Shown: piece by piece, positions 1 through 8,037 of the stretch | How the letters are laid out: every line of letters starts with the position of its first letter | Position numbering within the stretch: position 1 is the stretch's first letter | Notes under the pieces: model-generated | Told to the model about the DNA's origin: nothing | Database searches by the model: none | Seen by the model: the letters and a program-made list of their open reading frames with translations, nothing else | From: JARICQ01 sp964428475 | GTDB taxonomy: Bacteria; Bacillota; Clostridia; Tissierellales; Tissierellaceae | NCBI GenBank assembly: GCA_964428475.1 | Contig: CAYRYO010000055.1 | Span: forward strand, 1 to 11,075 | Length of the DNA: 11,075 nucleotides | Reading direction: 5' to 3' | Program-made: the position numbers and the translations under genes

Positions 1-1915
1 TGCATGTGAAAAGACCTATTGGGATCTTTACATCGATATTTTTAAGATTATTTTCCTTTGCTCCGTCTATTTCTATCCACTTACTATTAAGTTTTCTTCT
101 AGTTTCAGGTAGTTCGATTTTTTTTTCCCCTGATAGATATTGACCTGTAATAGAATCTGGATTGTTTTTTATATCTGCTACTGTCCCTTCAGCTACTATA
201 TACCCTCCATGTATACCTGCTCCTGGCCCTATATCTACTATATGATCTGCCATATACATTGTATCCTCATCGTGTTCTACTACTATTAATGTATTTCCTA
301 AATCCGTTAAATTCCTAAGAGTATCTAATAGCCTAGCATTATCTCTTTGATGAAGTCCAATACTTGGCTCATCTAGTACATACACTACTCCCACTAGACT
401 TGAACCTATTTGAGTTGCAAGTCTTATCCTTTGAGACTCCCCACCAGATAAGGTACCTGCCATACGTGACAATGTCAAGTATTCAAGACCTACATTATCT
501 AAAAAGTTAAGCCTTTCATTTATTTCCTTTAATACTTGCTCTGCTATAATCATTTCTCTTTTATTTAAATCTAATCCTCCAAAAAATTCTATCGCTTTTG
601 TAACGGAAAGGTCTGTTGCCTCTGCAATATTTAATCCGTTAACTCTTACAGATAAAACTTCATCTTTAAGTCTTTTTCCATTACAGCTTGAACAAGGCTT
701 TTCTGACATATATCTATCTATTTTGTTTCTAGAATAATCAGAATTTGTGGTTTCATATCTTCTTTGCAAATTGGGAATAACACCTTCGAATTTCCCTTTG
801 TATTTTCTGGTCCCTTTTTCATCAAAATGCGACAAAAATTCAAATGAAATTTCTCTTTTAGTTCCATATAGAAGTTCATCTAAAAACTTCTCTGGTGCAT
901 CTTTTAATGGCTTATCTAAACTAAATCCATTATCATCCGCTAATGTCTTAAATATTTGATAATAGTAAGTTGACTCACCTGTGTTGCTGTAAGGGTCTAA
1001 TCCACCCTTAGATATGCTTAAATCGTAATTTGGAATAATGAGATCTGGGTCAATCTCCTTATGAAATCCAAGTCCATTACAAGTTTCACACATCCCAAAG
1101 GGACTGTTGAATGAAAACATTCTAGGAGATAATTCTTCTATTGATATATTACAATCTGGGCATGATAGTTTTTCACTAAAGATTATTCTTTCACTGCCAA
1201 TTACATCTACTACTACAAGTCCCTCTGATAGTTTTAAAGCAGTTTCAAGAGAATCTGAAAGTCTACCCTCTATGCCTTCTTTGACTATTATTCTGTCTAC
1301 TACTACTTCTATTGTATGCTTTTTATTTTTTTCTAGTTTTATCTCATCGGATATTTCATGCATTTCTTCATCTATTAATACTCTTACAAATCCTTCCTTT
1401 TTAATATTTTCTAGAATCTTAGTATGTTCACCTTTTTTGCCTCTTATAACTGGTGCTAGTATCTGAAATCTAGTACTAACTTCAAACTCCGTTATTTTAT
1501 CTACCATTTGTTGTACTGTTTGACTAGTAATCTTTTTACCACATTTAGGACAATATGGTATCCCTATCCTAGCGTATAGAAGTCTTAAATAGTCATATAT
1601 CTCTGTAACTGTACCTACAGTTGACCTAGGATTTTTAGATGTCGTCTTTTGATCTATTGATATTGACGGAGATAACCCTTCTATATACTCTACATCTGGT
1701 TTGTCCATCTGTCCCAGAAATTGTCTGGCATAACTGGACAAACTCTCCACATATCTTCTCTGTCCTTCTGCATATATAGTATCAAAAGCCAATGAAGATT
1801 TTCCTGAACCTGAAAGTCCTGTAAATACTATTAATTTATTTCTTGGAAGCTCCAATGATATATTTTTTAAATTGTTTTCTTTTGCTCCTCTAATAATTAT
1901 TGAATCCCTTGTCAC
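1..1915 (-). CDS. uvrA: Excinuclease ABC subunit UvrA, N-terminal 638 residues (cut by window edge)
   Basis: UvrA is the damage-sensing ATPase of nucleotide excision repair; it acts as a dimer and loads UvrB on damaged DNA. The reading frame is open from a GTG at 1915 to the window edge with no stop. The first ATPase Walker A (GLSGSGKS) is at residues 33-40. A four-cysteine zinc site is at C252, C255, C276 and C279, and a second CxxC at C408/C411. The ABC signature LSGGES is at 489-494, Walker B (VLDEP) at 513-517, followed by an H-loop VEHDED. The window ends just before the second Walker A is expected, which agrees with E. coli UvrA numbering from memory and argues against an internal frameshift. 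The GTG start follows AGAGGTG with 5 bases of spacing; that site overlaps the uvrB stop codon, so the two genes should be translationally coupled. The second ATPase domain lies outside the window. Confidence 0.97.
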   Translation of the reverse strand, partial: MTRDSIIIRGAKENNLKNISLELPRNKLIVFTGLSGSGKSSLAFDTIYAEGQRRYVESLSSYARQFLGQMDKPDVEYIEGLSPSISIDQKTTSKNPRSTVGTVTEIYDYLRLLYARIGIPYCPKCGKKITSQTVQQMVDKITEFEVSTRFQILAPVIRGKKGEHTKILENIKKEGFVRVLIDEEMHEISDEIKLEKNKKHTIEVVVDRIIVKEGIEGRLSDSLETALKLSEGLVVVDVIGSERIIFSEKLSCPDCNISIEELSPRMFSFNSPFGMCETCNGLGFHKEIDPDLIIPNYDLSISKGGLDPYSNTGESTYYYQIFKTLADDNGFSLDKPLKDAPEKFLDELLYGTKREISFEFLSHFDEKGTRKYKGKFEGVIPNLQRRYETTNSDYSRNKIDRYMSEKPCSSCNGKRLKDEVLSVRVNGLNIAEATDLSVTKAIEFFGGLDLNKREMIIAEQVLKEINERLNFLDNVGLEYLTLSRMAGTLSGGESQRIRLATQIGSSLVGVVYVLDEPSIGLHQRDNARLLDTLRNLTDLGNTLIVVEHDEDTMYMADHIVDIGPGAGIHGGYIVAEGTVADIKNNPDSITGQYLSGEKKIELPETRRKLNSKWIEIDGAKENNLKNIDVKIPIGLFTC

Positions 1916-1925
1916 TTGATCACCT

Positions 1926-3890
1926 CTATTTTAAACCTTTCTTTAGTTTTATTATTTTATCCCTTATCTCAGCTGCTCTTTCAAAATCCAACTTCTCTGC
2001 AGCCTCTAACATAGTAGATTCAAGACCTACTATTATGCTTTCTACTTCTTCTCTTGAGAAAGTATTTTCATAAGTTTCCCCTTCTTCAGCTACTAGTGTA
2101 GCTTCTATTATCTCTCTTACACCCTTCATTATTGATTTTGGCTCTATATTGTTTTCAATATTATATTTATCTTGTATTTTTCTTCTTCTATTTGTTTCAG
2201 ATATAGCGATTTCCATAGATTTAGTTATTCTATCTCCATACATAAGAACTTTTCCCTCTACATTTCTAGCTGCTCTTCCTGAAGTTTGTATAAGGGATGT
2301 TTGTGATCTTAAAAAACCTTCCTTATCTGCATCTAGTATAGCTACCAGTGATACCTCTGGAAGATCCAGTCCTTCTCTTAATAAGTTTATACCGACTAAT
2401 ACATCAAATTTGCCCAATCTTAAATCCCTTATTATTTCCATTCTTTCAATTGTCTTTATATCTGAATGTAAATAATTAACCTTTATTCCTATTTCTTTAA
2501 AAAACTTGGTTAAATCTTCTGCCATTTTCTTTGTAAGCGTAGTAACTAATACCCTTTCTTCTCTTTGTGTAACCTTTCTTATTTCATTTACTAAATCATC
2601 TATTTGATTGTCTGTAGGTCTTACTTCTATTATTGGATCTAGAAGCCCTGTAGGTCTAATTATTTGTTCTACGATTTGTTTGCTATGCTCAGACTCATAA
2701 GGCCCTGGGGTTGCAGATATATACACTGCTTGATTAACTAGATTTTCAAACTCTTCAAATTTAAGAGGCCTATTATCTAGTGCCGATGGAAGTCTAAATC
2801 CATAATCTACTAGATTGCCCTTTCTAGCCTGGTCTCCATTATACATACCTCTTATTTGTGGAATAGTTGCATGTGATTCATCTATTATAATCAAGAAATC
2901 CTCCGGGAAATAATCAATTAATGTAAATGGTCTACTTCCAGCCTGCCTGCCACTTAAATGTCTTGAATAGTTTTCTATTCCTTGGCAAAACCCCATCTCT
3001 TGAAGCATTTCTATATCATATCTAGTCCTTTGTTCAAGTCTTTGAGCTTCTAATAATTTATCTCCAGCTCTAAGTTCTTTTAACCTGTCTTCTAATTCTT
3101 TTTCTATTCCAATTATTGCACTTTCGACCTTTTCCTCAGTCGTTGCATAATGAGATGCTGGAAATATAGAGACATGATTTCTAAGTCCTATTATCTCTCC
3201 AGTAAGTGCATTTACTTCTACTATTCTATCTATTTCATCTCCAAAAAATTCTATCCTTACAGAGTTTTCACCAGAAGATGCTGGGAAAATTTCAAGTATA
3301 TCTCCTCTGACCCTAAATGTTCCTCTTATAAAATTTATATCATTTCGCATATACTGAATATCTATTAATTTTCTCATTATATCATCTCTATCTTTTATCA
3401 TACCTGGCCGTAGAGATACTACTAGGTTTTCATAATCTATTGGATCTCCAAGTCCGTATATACATGATACTGAGGCAACTATTATTACATCTCTTCTTTC
3501 ATATAGAGCTGCTGTTGCTGAATGACGAAGTTTGTCTATTTCATCATTTATAGATGCATCTTTTTCAATGTAAGTATCAGAATGTGCAACATAAGCTTCT
3601 GGCTGATAATAATCGTAATAGCTTACAAAGTATTCAACTGAATTATCTGGAAAAAATTCCTTGAATTCTGACGCAAGTTGATATGCAAGAGTCTTATTAT
3701 GCGCTATTACAAGAGTTGGTTTTTGAACCTTTTCTATTACATTTGCCATGGTAAATGTCTTCCCTGATCCGGTCACTCCAAGTAAAGTCTGATGTTTCAA
3801 ATCTCCATTCAATCCATTTACTAATTTATTTATTGCATCTGGTTGATCACCAGTTGGTTTATAATTTGATTGTATTTTAAATTTTTTCAT
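1926..3890 (-). CDS. uvrB: Excinuclease ABC subunit UvrB
   Basis: UvrB is the helicase-like damage-verification subunit of nucleotide excision repair; it receives DNA from UvrA and recruits UvrC. The 654-residue protein is full length for the family. Visible elements are Walker A GVTGSGKT (38-45), the strand-separating hairpin YYDYYQPEAYV (91-101), the DESH box (337-340), the conserved YISATPG (390-396), motif VI TSGRAARN (536-543) and a C-terminal UVR motif (about 618-653) that binds UvrC. Motif VI has Ser where E. coli and B. subtilis have Ile (QTIGRAARN, from memory). The frame extends to a GTG at 3896, but GAGGTG at 3896-3901 leaves 5 bases before the ATG at 3890 and runs into the GTG, so I chose the ATG. 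It is the first gene of the uvrB-uvrA operon, 10 bases before uvrA, under a consensus promoter and LexA box. Confidence 0.98.
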   Translation of the reverse strand: MKKFKIQSNYKPTGDQPDAINKLVNGLNGDLKHQTLLGVTGSGKTFTMANVIEKVQKPTLVIAHNKTLAYQLASEFKEFFPDNSVEYFVSYYDYYQPEAYVAHSDTYIEKDASINDEIDKLRHSATAALYERRDVIIVASVSCIYGLGDPIDYENLVVSLRPGMIKDRDDIMRKLIDIQYMRNDINFIRGTFRVRGDILEIFPASSGENSVRIEFFGDEIDRIVEVNALTGEIIGLRNHVSIFPASHYATTEEKVESAIIGIEKELEDRLKELRAGDKLLEAQRLEQRTRYDIEMLQEMGFCQGIENYSRHLSGRQAGSRPFTLIDYFPEDFLIIIDESHATIPQIRGMYNGDQARKGNLVDYGFRLPSALDNRPLKFEEFENLVNQAVYISATPGPYESEHSKQIVEQIIRPTGLLDPIIEVRPTDNQIDDLVNEIRKVTQREERVLVTTLTKKMAEDLTKFFKEIGIKVNYLHSDIKTIERMEIIRDLRLGKFDVLVGINLLREGLDLPEVSLVAILDADKEGFLRSQTSLIQTSGRAARNVEGKVLMYGDRITKSMEIAISETNRRRKIQDKYNIENNIEPKSIMKGVREIIEATLVAEEGETYENTFSREEVESIIVGLESTMLEAAEKLDFERAAEIRDKIIKLKKGLK

Positions 3891-3908
3891 ATTCACACCT
3901 CATTTTTT

Positions 3909-3920
3909 GAACATTTGTTC
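3909..3920. promoter_or_regulatory. LexA (SOS) operator of uvrBA
   Basis: GAACATTTGTTC is a perfect match to the Gram-positive LexA/DinR core GAAC-N4-GTTC and is a palindrome. It lies about 11 bases downstream of the uvrB -10 box, so it would cover roughly +4 to +15 of the transcript, and it ends 8 bases before the GAGGTG ribosome binding site. Bound LexA should block uvrBA transcription until DNA damage. The uvrBA operon is a classic SOS target in many bacteria, which supports the call. Confidence 0.9.
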
Positions 3921-3930
3921 ATGTGTTAAT

Positions 3931-3959
3931 ATTATATATTTAATCCTTTTCTTTGTCAA
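3931..3959 (-). promoter_or_regulatory. Sigma-A promoter of uvrBA
   Basis: On the minus strand TTGACA (3954-3959) is followed after exactly 17 bases by TATAAT (3931-3936). Both hexamers match the consensus perfectly. Transcription should start near 3924, leaving a leader of about 35 bases that contains the LexA operator. Confidence 0.9.
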
Positions 3960-4028
3960 AGCATATATTAAATTTGCACTATATTATATATATATTATCC
4001 TTTTTGGGCATTATATTAACATTATAAC

Positions 4029-4057
4029 TTGAACAAATAATATTAATATAGTAAAAT
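4029..4057 (+). promoter_or_regulatory. Candidate sigma-A promoter of the lipoprotein gene
   Basis: TTGAAC (4029-4034) and TAAAAT (4052-4057) are 17 bases apart, with four of six and five of six consensus matches. The predicted start near 4064 would place the AGGAGGTG ribosome binding site (4064-4071) at the very 5' end of the transcript. That is unusually tight, so the real promoter may lie further upstream in this AT-rich 184-base divergent region. Confidence 0.45.
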
Positions 4058-4080
4058 ATTCCTAGGAGGTGCGTAAATAT

Positions 4081-5664
4081 ATGAAGAAGACTTTAGTAAT
4101 CTCATTATCCCTACTTGTTCTAACCTTATTATTTGGATGTACAAATCTAGAAAGTTCAACTATTGACACTTCAACTAATCCAAATGTCAAAAAAGATATC
4201 AGATATACAATTGAGCAAATATATTTTTCTAAATCATTTCAATCTATTGTTCCAAATATAGATATTACGGAAACTAATGATAAAAAAACATTATCTTTAA
4301 ATTTAGGATTATCCCAATACTCAGAAATTAGTATTGATGATATAAAGTTGGAAGAAAATGAATTTAATGTTTATGTCTCTGGTAATAAAGATAATTCTAC
4401 ATCATCTCTATCAGTGCCACAAATAATATTAGAACTCAATGATGATACACTTCAAAGTATAAAAAATATGGATTTTAACATAATTTACAATAATTACGAT
4501 TATATAGACATAAAATTTAAAATAAATGATGTCCTAAATAAACTAGAATCTGAATTCAAATTAGCTCTGAATGGCTTCCCGAATTTTAATTTAATAAAGG
4601 AAGACGATAAAATCATTTGGGAAATTACATATAATAATATAATCTCAAGAGAAAGTAAAAATTATCCACTGATGAATTTGCATGCTCAGGTGGATGCTAA
4701 TACAGGAGAAATTCTAAATTATGAAAGAGATAATATATCTTCTATAGTAGATATAGGAACTATATTAGATTTTAACGATAAATTTGGTTTCTTATATGAA
4801 AAAATAACCGAAAATAAAGATGATGATAAAAGGCGTGAATTATGGTTTTTCGATACTATTAAGGAAGAAAGGATAATGATTTATAATTGTCACTTCCCTA
4901 TTATTTCACCTTCAATATCTAACGATTTATCAAATATCGCTTTTATAGAAAAAATAGACACTTCTTCTGAAGTATATATTTATTCAAATAATGATTCTAA
5001 AGTATATAAATTACAATTTGAAAATCAATTTAATCCTCAAATTCTAAGATGGAAAACAGATGATTTACTATATCTACTAGAAAATAAACAAAATAATTCT
5101 TCCATATATTCTTATGACTTGAATACAAATGATGTGAAATTAATCTTAAATACAAATAAAGACATCACAAATATAATTGCAGATAAGTATGGATTTATAA
5201 TATCTGAAAACATAGGAAAACCATCTAATAAATTACTTTCATTTACAGTAGACTTTAAAGAATTCAAAACTATAAGTGAAGGATTTAATCCAAAGTTTAT
5301 AAATGAAAATACTATCACATACCTTGAAAATGACGAAAAGACAGATGTAAACCATTTAATTTTATATAGTATAGAAGGCGAAAAAATAATATCCAGAATA
5401 AAAGAAGACATCCTAAATTATAGAATTAATCATCCAAATAATGTTTTATATGTTAAGAATAATCCTAAATATAAAGATTTTACATTATCTAACTATTCTT
5501 TGGATTTAAAAACATCATCAGACATAGTCAATGTAGTTGATAAAAATGTTTACTACAATAATCAAAAGAACCTGGTTTATTTGAACCTTGGATTACCTTT
5601 TGAAAATGAAAACTTAAATATGATTTATTCTATAGAACTAAAGAAAGAAACTAAAAATCCCTAG
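4081..5664 (+). CDS. Putative lipoprotein with PepSY-like region and TolB-like propeller repeats
   Basis: I do not recognise a named family. The 527-residue product starts with a lipoprotein signal: basic MKK, a hydrophobic run, and LLFGC with the lipidated Cys at position 20, so it should be anchored on the outer face of the membrane. Residues about 165-217 resemble a PepSY-type unit, ending in VDANTGEILNY. From about 270 on, repeating segments of the type 'SPSISNDLSNIAFIE' (276-290) look like TolB/WD40-like beta-propeller blades. No catalytic motif is visible. The frame opens at a GTG (4069), but AGGAGGTG at 4064-4071 overlaps that codon; the ATG at 4081 is 11 bases past AGGAGG (4064-4069) and begins a proper signal peptide, so it is preferred. 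The gene diverges from uvrB and converges on the PDZ gene. It is very AT-rich: three sampled 60-base lines hold 10 to 13 G+C. The lipoprotein call is strong; the domain assignments are inference. Confidence 0.8.
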   Translation: MKKTLVISLSLLVLTLLFGCTNLESSTIDTSTNPNVKKDIRYTIEQIYFSKSFQSIVPNIDITETNDKKTLSLNLGLSQYSEISIDDIKLEENEFNVYVSGNKDNSTSSLSVPQIILELNDDTLQSIKNMDFNIIYNNYDYIDIKFKINDVLNKLESEFKLALNGFPNFNLIKEDDKIIWEITYNNIISRESKNYPLMNLHAQVDANTGEILNYERDNISSIVDIGTILDFNDKFGFLYEKITENKDDDKRRELWFFDTIKEERIMIYNCHFPIISPSISNDLSNIAFIEKIDTSSEVYIYSNNDSKVYKLQFENQFNPQILRWKTDDLLYLLENKQNNSSIYSYDLNTNDVKLILNTNKDITNIIADKYGFIISENIGKPSNKLLSFTVDFKEFKTISEGFNPKFINENTITYLENDEKTDVNHLILYSIEGEKIISRIKEDILNYRINHPNNVLYVKNNPKYKDFTLSNYSLDLKTSSDIVNVVDKNVYYNNQKNLVYLNLGLPFENENLNMIYSIELKKETKNP

Positions 5665-6703
5665 GCACAGTTATAAGCCCTAGAGATTTTTTATTACCAT
5701 TATATATTTCTGATGATAATCCTGATTTTAAATTGAAAAATTCTATTTTAATTTGAGTATTTTTAATCTTCATAGCATCTCTTATATCCTTTTTATTTTT
5801 TATCTCCAATCCATTTACTGTAAATAAAATATCTCCTGGCCTTATCCCTATTGATTTTGCAATTCCGTATGGCATTACTTCAAGAACCTTTAGCCCTTTT
5901 CTAGTTGAAGCAAATACAGGTGATTTCCCTTTTTCCCTATATTTATTAATCCAAATTATAAATTCATGACCTAGTATTGAAAATATTGGAGGTATAAAAG
6001 GATTTGCTATCTTATTTGCTATATATAATAGCAATAAGCTATATATGCATAATGTAACTGATGTATTTAATACCTTTTTATTTGGATATGAAGATGTTGA
6101 ATAATCCCCATAACTAAGCATTGCTATAAGTGTGATAGGATAAATGAGGTCATCTCCTATAAATACTACAAATGGTATAGGCCAAAACCTATTCATATTA
6201 AATCCACCTATCAAGTCCTTTTCTGTCTCAAAAAAAACTGGAAGTTTATTTCTCCATCCATCCAATATTATAAGTAGACTTTCTACAATGTGAAGAACTG
6301 CTACAACAGTTATTATTTCATTTGTCTTTATATCTGGATATCCAAATATAATACTAATCAGCGAAACTACTCCTCCAGCATATGCAAAGCACATATATCT
6401 AGGATTTATTATTGAAAGAAAAACTGCAGTAAATAGTATATATATAAAATCCTTAGGTATAAGAACTATTCCTAAGTATATAAATATTACTGTTGCAATT
6501 ATTCCACCTATTATTCCAAATACGGTAGAAGATATTAGCTTTAGTAAAGGTGATCTCTTAAACTCTAAAACCCCTTTTTCTAGCTTACCTATTTTATAGT
6601 ACTGAAAATATATAATACATAGGATTACAATAAAAAAAGGAGATTTAAGAGTGTTTAAAATATCTATTATTGTAAAATAAATAATCTGATATAATCCATA
6701 CAT
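5651..6703 (-). CDS. Multi-pass membrane protein with C-terminal PDZ domain, MinJ-like
   Basis: The 350-residue protein has about seven or eight hydrophobic segments (roughly 18-36, 58-82, 86-99, 105-121, 128-148, 174-197, 212-229, 235-252) followed by a PDZ domain at about 265-330, with the typical VMPYGIAKSIGIRPGDILFTVNG pattern split over 276-298. Membrane segments followed by one PDZ domain is the layout of B. subtilis MinJ, which links MinD to DivIVA in division-site selection; minJ also lies near ctpB and ftsEX there (from memory). The function here is inferred from layout and position, so no symbol is given. The ATG at 6703 follows AAAGGAG (6711-6717) with 7 bases of spacing. It lies 21 bases downstream of the S41 peptidase gene in the same operon. 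Its last 14 bases overlap the end of the convergent lipoprotein gene. Confidence 0.88.
   Translation of the reverse strand: MYGLYQIIYFTIIDILNTLKSPFFIVILCIIYFQYYKIGKLEKGVLEFKRSPLLKLISSTVFGIIGGIIATVIFIYLGIVLIPKDFIYILFTAVFLSIINPRYMCFAYAGGVVSLISIIFGYPDIKTNEIITVVAVLHIVESLLIILDGWRNKLPVFFETEKDLIGGFNMNRFWPIPFVVFIGDDLIYPITLIAMLSYGDYSTSSYPNKKVLNTSVTLCIYSLLLLYIANKIANPFIPPIFSILGHEFIIWINKYREKGKSPVFASTRKGLKVLEVMPYGIAKSIGIRPGDILFTVNGLEIKNKKDIRDAMKIKNTQIKIEFFNLKSGLSSEIYNGNKKSLGLITVPRDF
5653..5692. terminator. Bidirectional terminator shared by two convergent genes
   Basis: The arms AAAAATC-C-CTAGG (5653-5665) and CCTAG-A-GATTTTT (5679-5691) pair with one C/A mismatch. The loop is about 13 bases. On the plus strand the stem runs into TTTTTT (5687-5692); on the minus strand it runs into TTTTT (5657-5653). 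It can therefore end both the lipoprotein transcript and the S41-PDZ transcript. Both stop codons (5662-5664 plus, 5651-5653 minus) lie in or beside the left arm. Confidence 0.8.
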
Positions 6704-6724
6704 TCTATTTCTCCTTTGAAATAA

Positions 6725-7948
6725 TTATTCTATTTTTGATTTAACTTCTTCTATAGCCCTTTGTAGTTGGTTGTCATTTTGTATATTACCTATGCCTATT
6801 TCTTCCACTCCTTCATTTAGCTCTACTTCTATATCAGGTGCAATGCCTACACCATGAATATTGATTCCATTTGGAGTAAAGTACTCTGAAATAGTCAATT
6901 TGATACCTGAACCATCAGGAAGATCGTGAAGCCTTTGTACTACACCTTTTCCAAATGTAGTAGTTCCTATTAGTACACCCCTTTTATTATCTTTGATAGC
7001 TCCTGAGAGTATCTCCGACGCAGAAGCAGAACCCCCATTTACAAGTATAGCCAATGGATAATCTACCATTTGTTTGTTAGATTTTTCATATAATCTAGTT
7101 CCATCTTTGGTTTGAGTGTATACTATATCAGCTTTGCCAAGTAATTCATCTGCTATCTCAACAGTTCTAGATAATAATCCTCCTGGATTGTTTCTTAAAT
7201 CTATGATAAGACCTTCTATTTTCTTTTTTTCAAGTCTATCTAGCTCAATTTTAAAATCTTTATATGTTAAATCGTCAAAACTACTGATTTTGATATATCC
7301 TATTTTATCATCTATTATACTTGCTTTTACAGTTTCTAATCTAATTATTTCTCTAATGATTTCCAAATCAAACATTTGATTTTCTTTTCCATCTTGTGTT
7401 CTCATAATAGTTAATACTACTTCAGTTTCTGGATTACCTTTCATTGTTTTAACGGCTTCATCCATATTTTCTGCTAAAAATTCTTTTCCATTTACTTTTA
7501 TTATCTTATCACCACTCTTTATCCCGGCTCTTTCTCCCGGTGTATCTTCTATTGGAGATACTACTGTTATCAAATTATCTTCTCCTGGTGTTACAACTAC
7601 TCCTATACCACCAAAACTTCCACTAGTTTGCTCCATAAGGGAGCCAAATTCATCTTTTGTCATATAAACAGAATATGGATCCTCTAGTGAATTCAATACT
7701 CCTTTTAACTGTCCTTCCATCAATTTTTCCTCAGATATATCCTTTAGATAGTTTTCTTTTACATAATTCTTAACTGAAATAACTTTAGAGTATTCATCGT
7801 AAACATCTTTTAACCGGTTATATTCTGGGAGTGAAATATATGCTTTATTATTAAAAGTTACACTCAGTAGATTTGTTATCCCAAATGTTAATACACTTGT
7901 CACTAAAATTGCAAATACTAATAACACCGTGACTTTCTTCTTTGACAT
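6725..7948 (-). CDS. ctpB: S41 family C-terminal processing peptidase (CtpB/CtpA type)
   Basis: This is a membrane-anchored, outward-facing serine protease that cleaves proteins near their C-termini. The 407-residue protein has an N-terminal anchor or signal (about 7-29), a PDZ domain (about 112-185, starting FGGIGVVV) that gates substrate entry, and the S41 catalytic domain (about 195-377). The catalytic set is intact: Ser309 in SASASE, Lys334 in TFGKG and Gln338. From memory these numbers are identical to those of B. subtilis CtpB, which cleaves SpoIVFA in sporulation signalling. The open frame extends to an ATG at 7978, but AGAGGTG (7954-7960) sits 5 bases before the ATG at 7948 and the extra 10 residues are not signal-like, so I chose 7948. 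It is first in a two-gene operon with the PDZ membrane protein and has its own promoter. The orthology to CtpB rather than another Ctp is inferred from position and numbering. Confidence 0.93.
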   Translation of the reverse strand: MSKKKVTVLLVFAILVTSVLTFGITNLLSVTFNNKAYISLPEYNRLKDVYDEYSKVISVKNYVKENYLKDISEEKLMEGQLKGVLNSLEDPYSVYMTKDEFGSLMEQTSGSFGGIGVVVTPGEDNLITVVSPIEDTPGERAGIKSGDKIIKVNGKEFLAENMDEAVKTMKGNPETEVVLTIMRTQDGKENQMFDLEIIREIIRLETVKASIIDDKIGYIKISSFDDLTYKDFKIELDRLEKKKIEGLIIDLRNNPGGLLSRTVEIADELLGKADIVYTQTKDGTRLYEKSNKQMVDYPLAILVNGGSASASEILSGAIKDNKRGVLIGTTTFGKGVVQRLHDLPDGSGIKLTISEYFTPNGINIHGVGIAPDIEVELNEGVEEIGIGNIQNDNQLQRAIEEVKSKIE

Positions 7949-8002
7949 TAAATCACCTCTATATTTTAAATTATACATTTATTCTATTTGATTTCTATAA
8001 GG

Positions 8003-8031
8003 ATTATACCACTCTATTTAATTCATTTCAA
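8003..8031 (-). promoter_or_regulatory. Extended -10 promoter of the S41 peptidase operon
   Basis: On the minus strand TTGAAA (8026-8031) and TATAAT (8003-8008) are 17 bases apart, and the -10 is preceded by TGG, giving the extended TGnTATAAT form. Transcription should begin near 7996, a leader of about 48 bases. It lies 6 bases downstream of the T-run of the terminator of the preceding operon, so the S41-PDZ pair should be transcribed independently of ftsEX. Confidence 0.85.
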
Positions 8032-8037
8032 AGACCT

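Noticed and set aside
747..1466. Two plus-strand open frames of 70 and 119 codons.
   Set aside because: They lie antisense inside uvrA, have Ser/Ile-rich low-complexity products and no convincing ribosome binding site. The same applies to plus-strand frames inside uvrB, the S41 gene and ftsX, and the minus-strand frame in the lipoprotein gene.
1..1915. Possible frameshift or pseudogene in uvrA, since the window shows no stop for it.
   Set aside because: The frame stays open, all first-half motifs are present in order, and their spacing agrees with E. coli UvrA up to the second Walker A. The missing stop is only the window edge.
4031..4044. GAAC at the lipoprotein promoter as a second LexA site.
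   Set aside because: The matching GTTC half-site is absent at the right spacing; it is only the end of the -35 hexamer.
4081..5664. Naming the lipoprotein LpqB or YcdB-like.
   Set aside because: The resemblance is limited to overall layout and a short PepSY-like ending; I see no clear GerMN domain or family-specific motif.
5948..5985. HEF sequence (residues 246-248) in the PDZ membrane protein, suggesting a site-2-protease zinc motif.
   Set aside because: The sequence is HEFIIW, lacking the second His of HExxH, and no LDG-type partner motif is seen.
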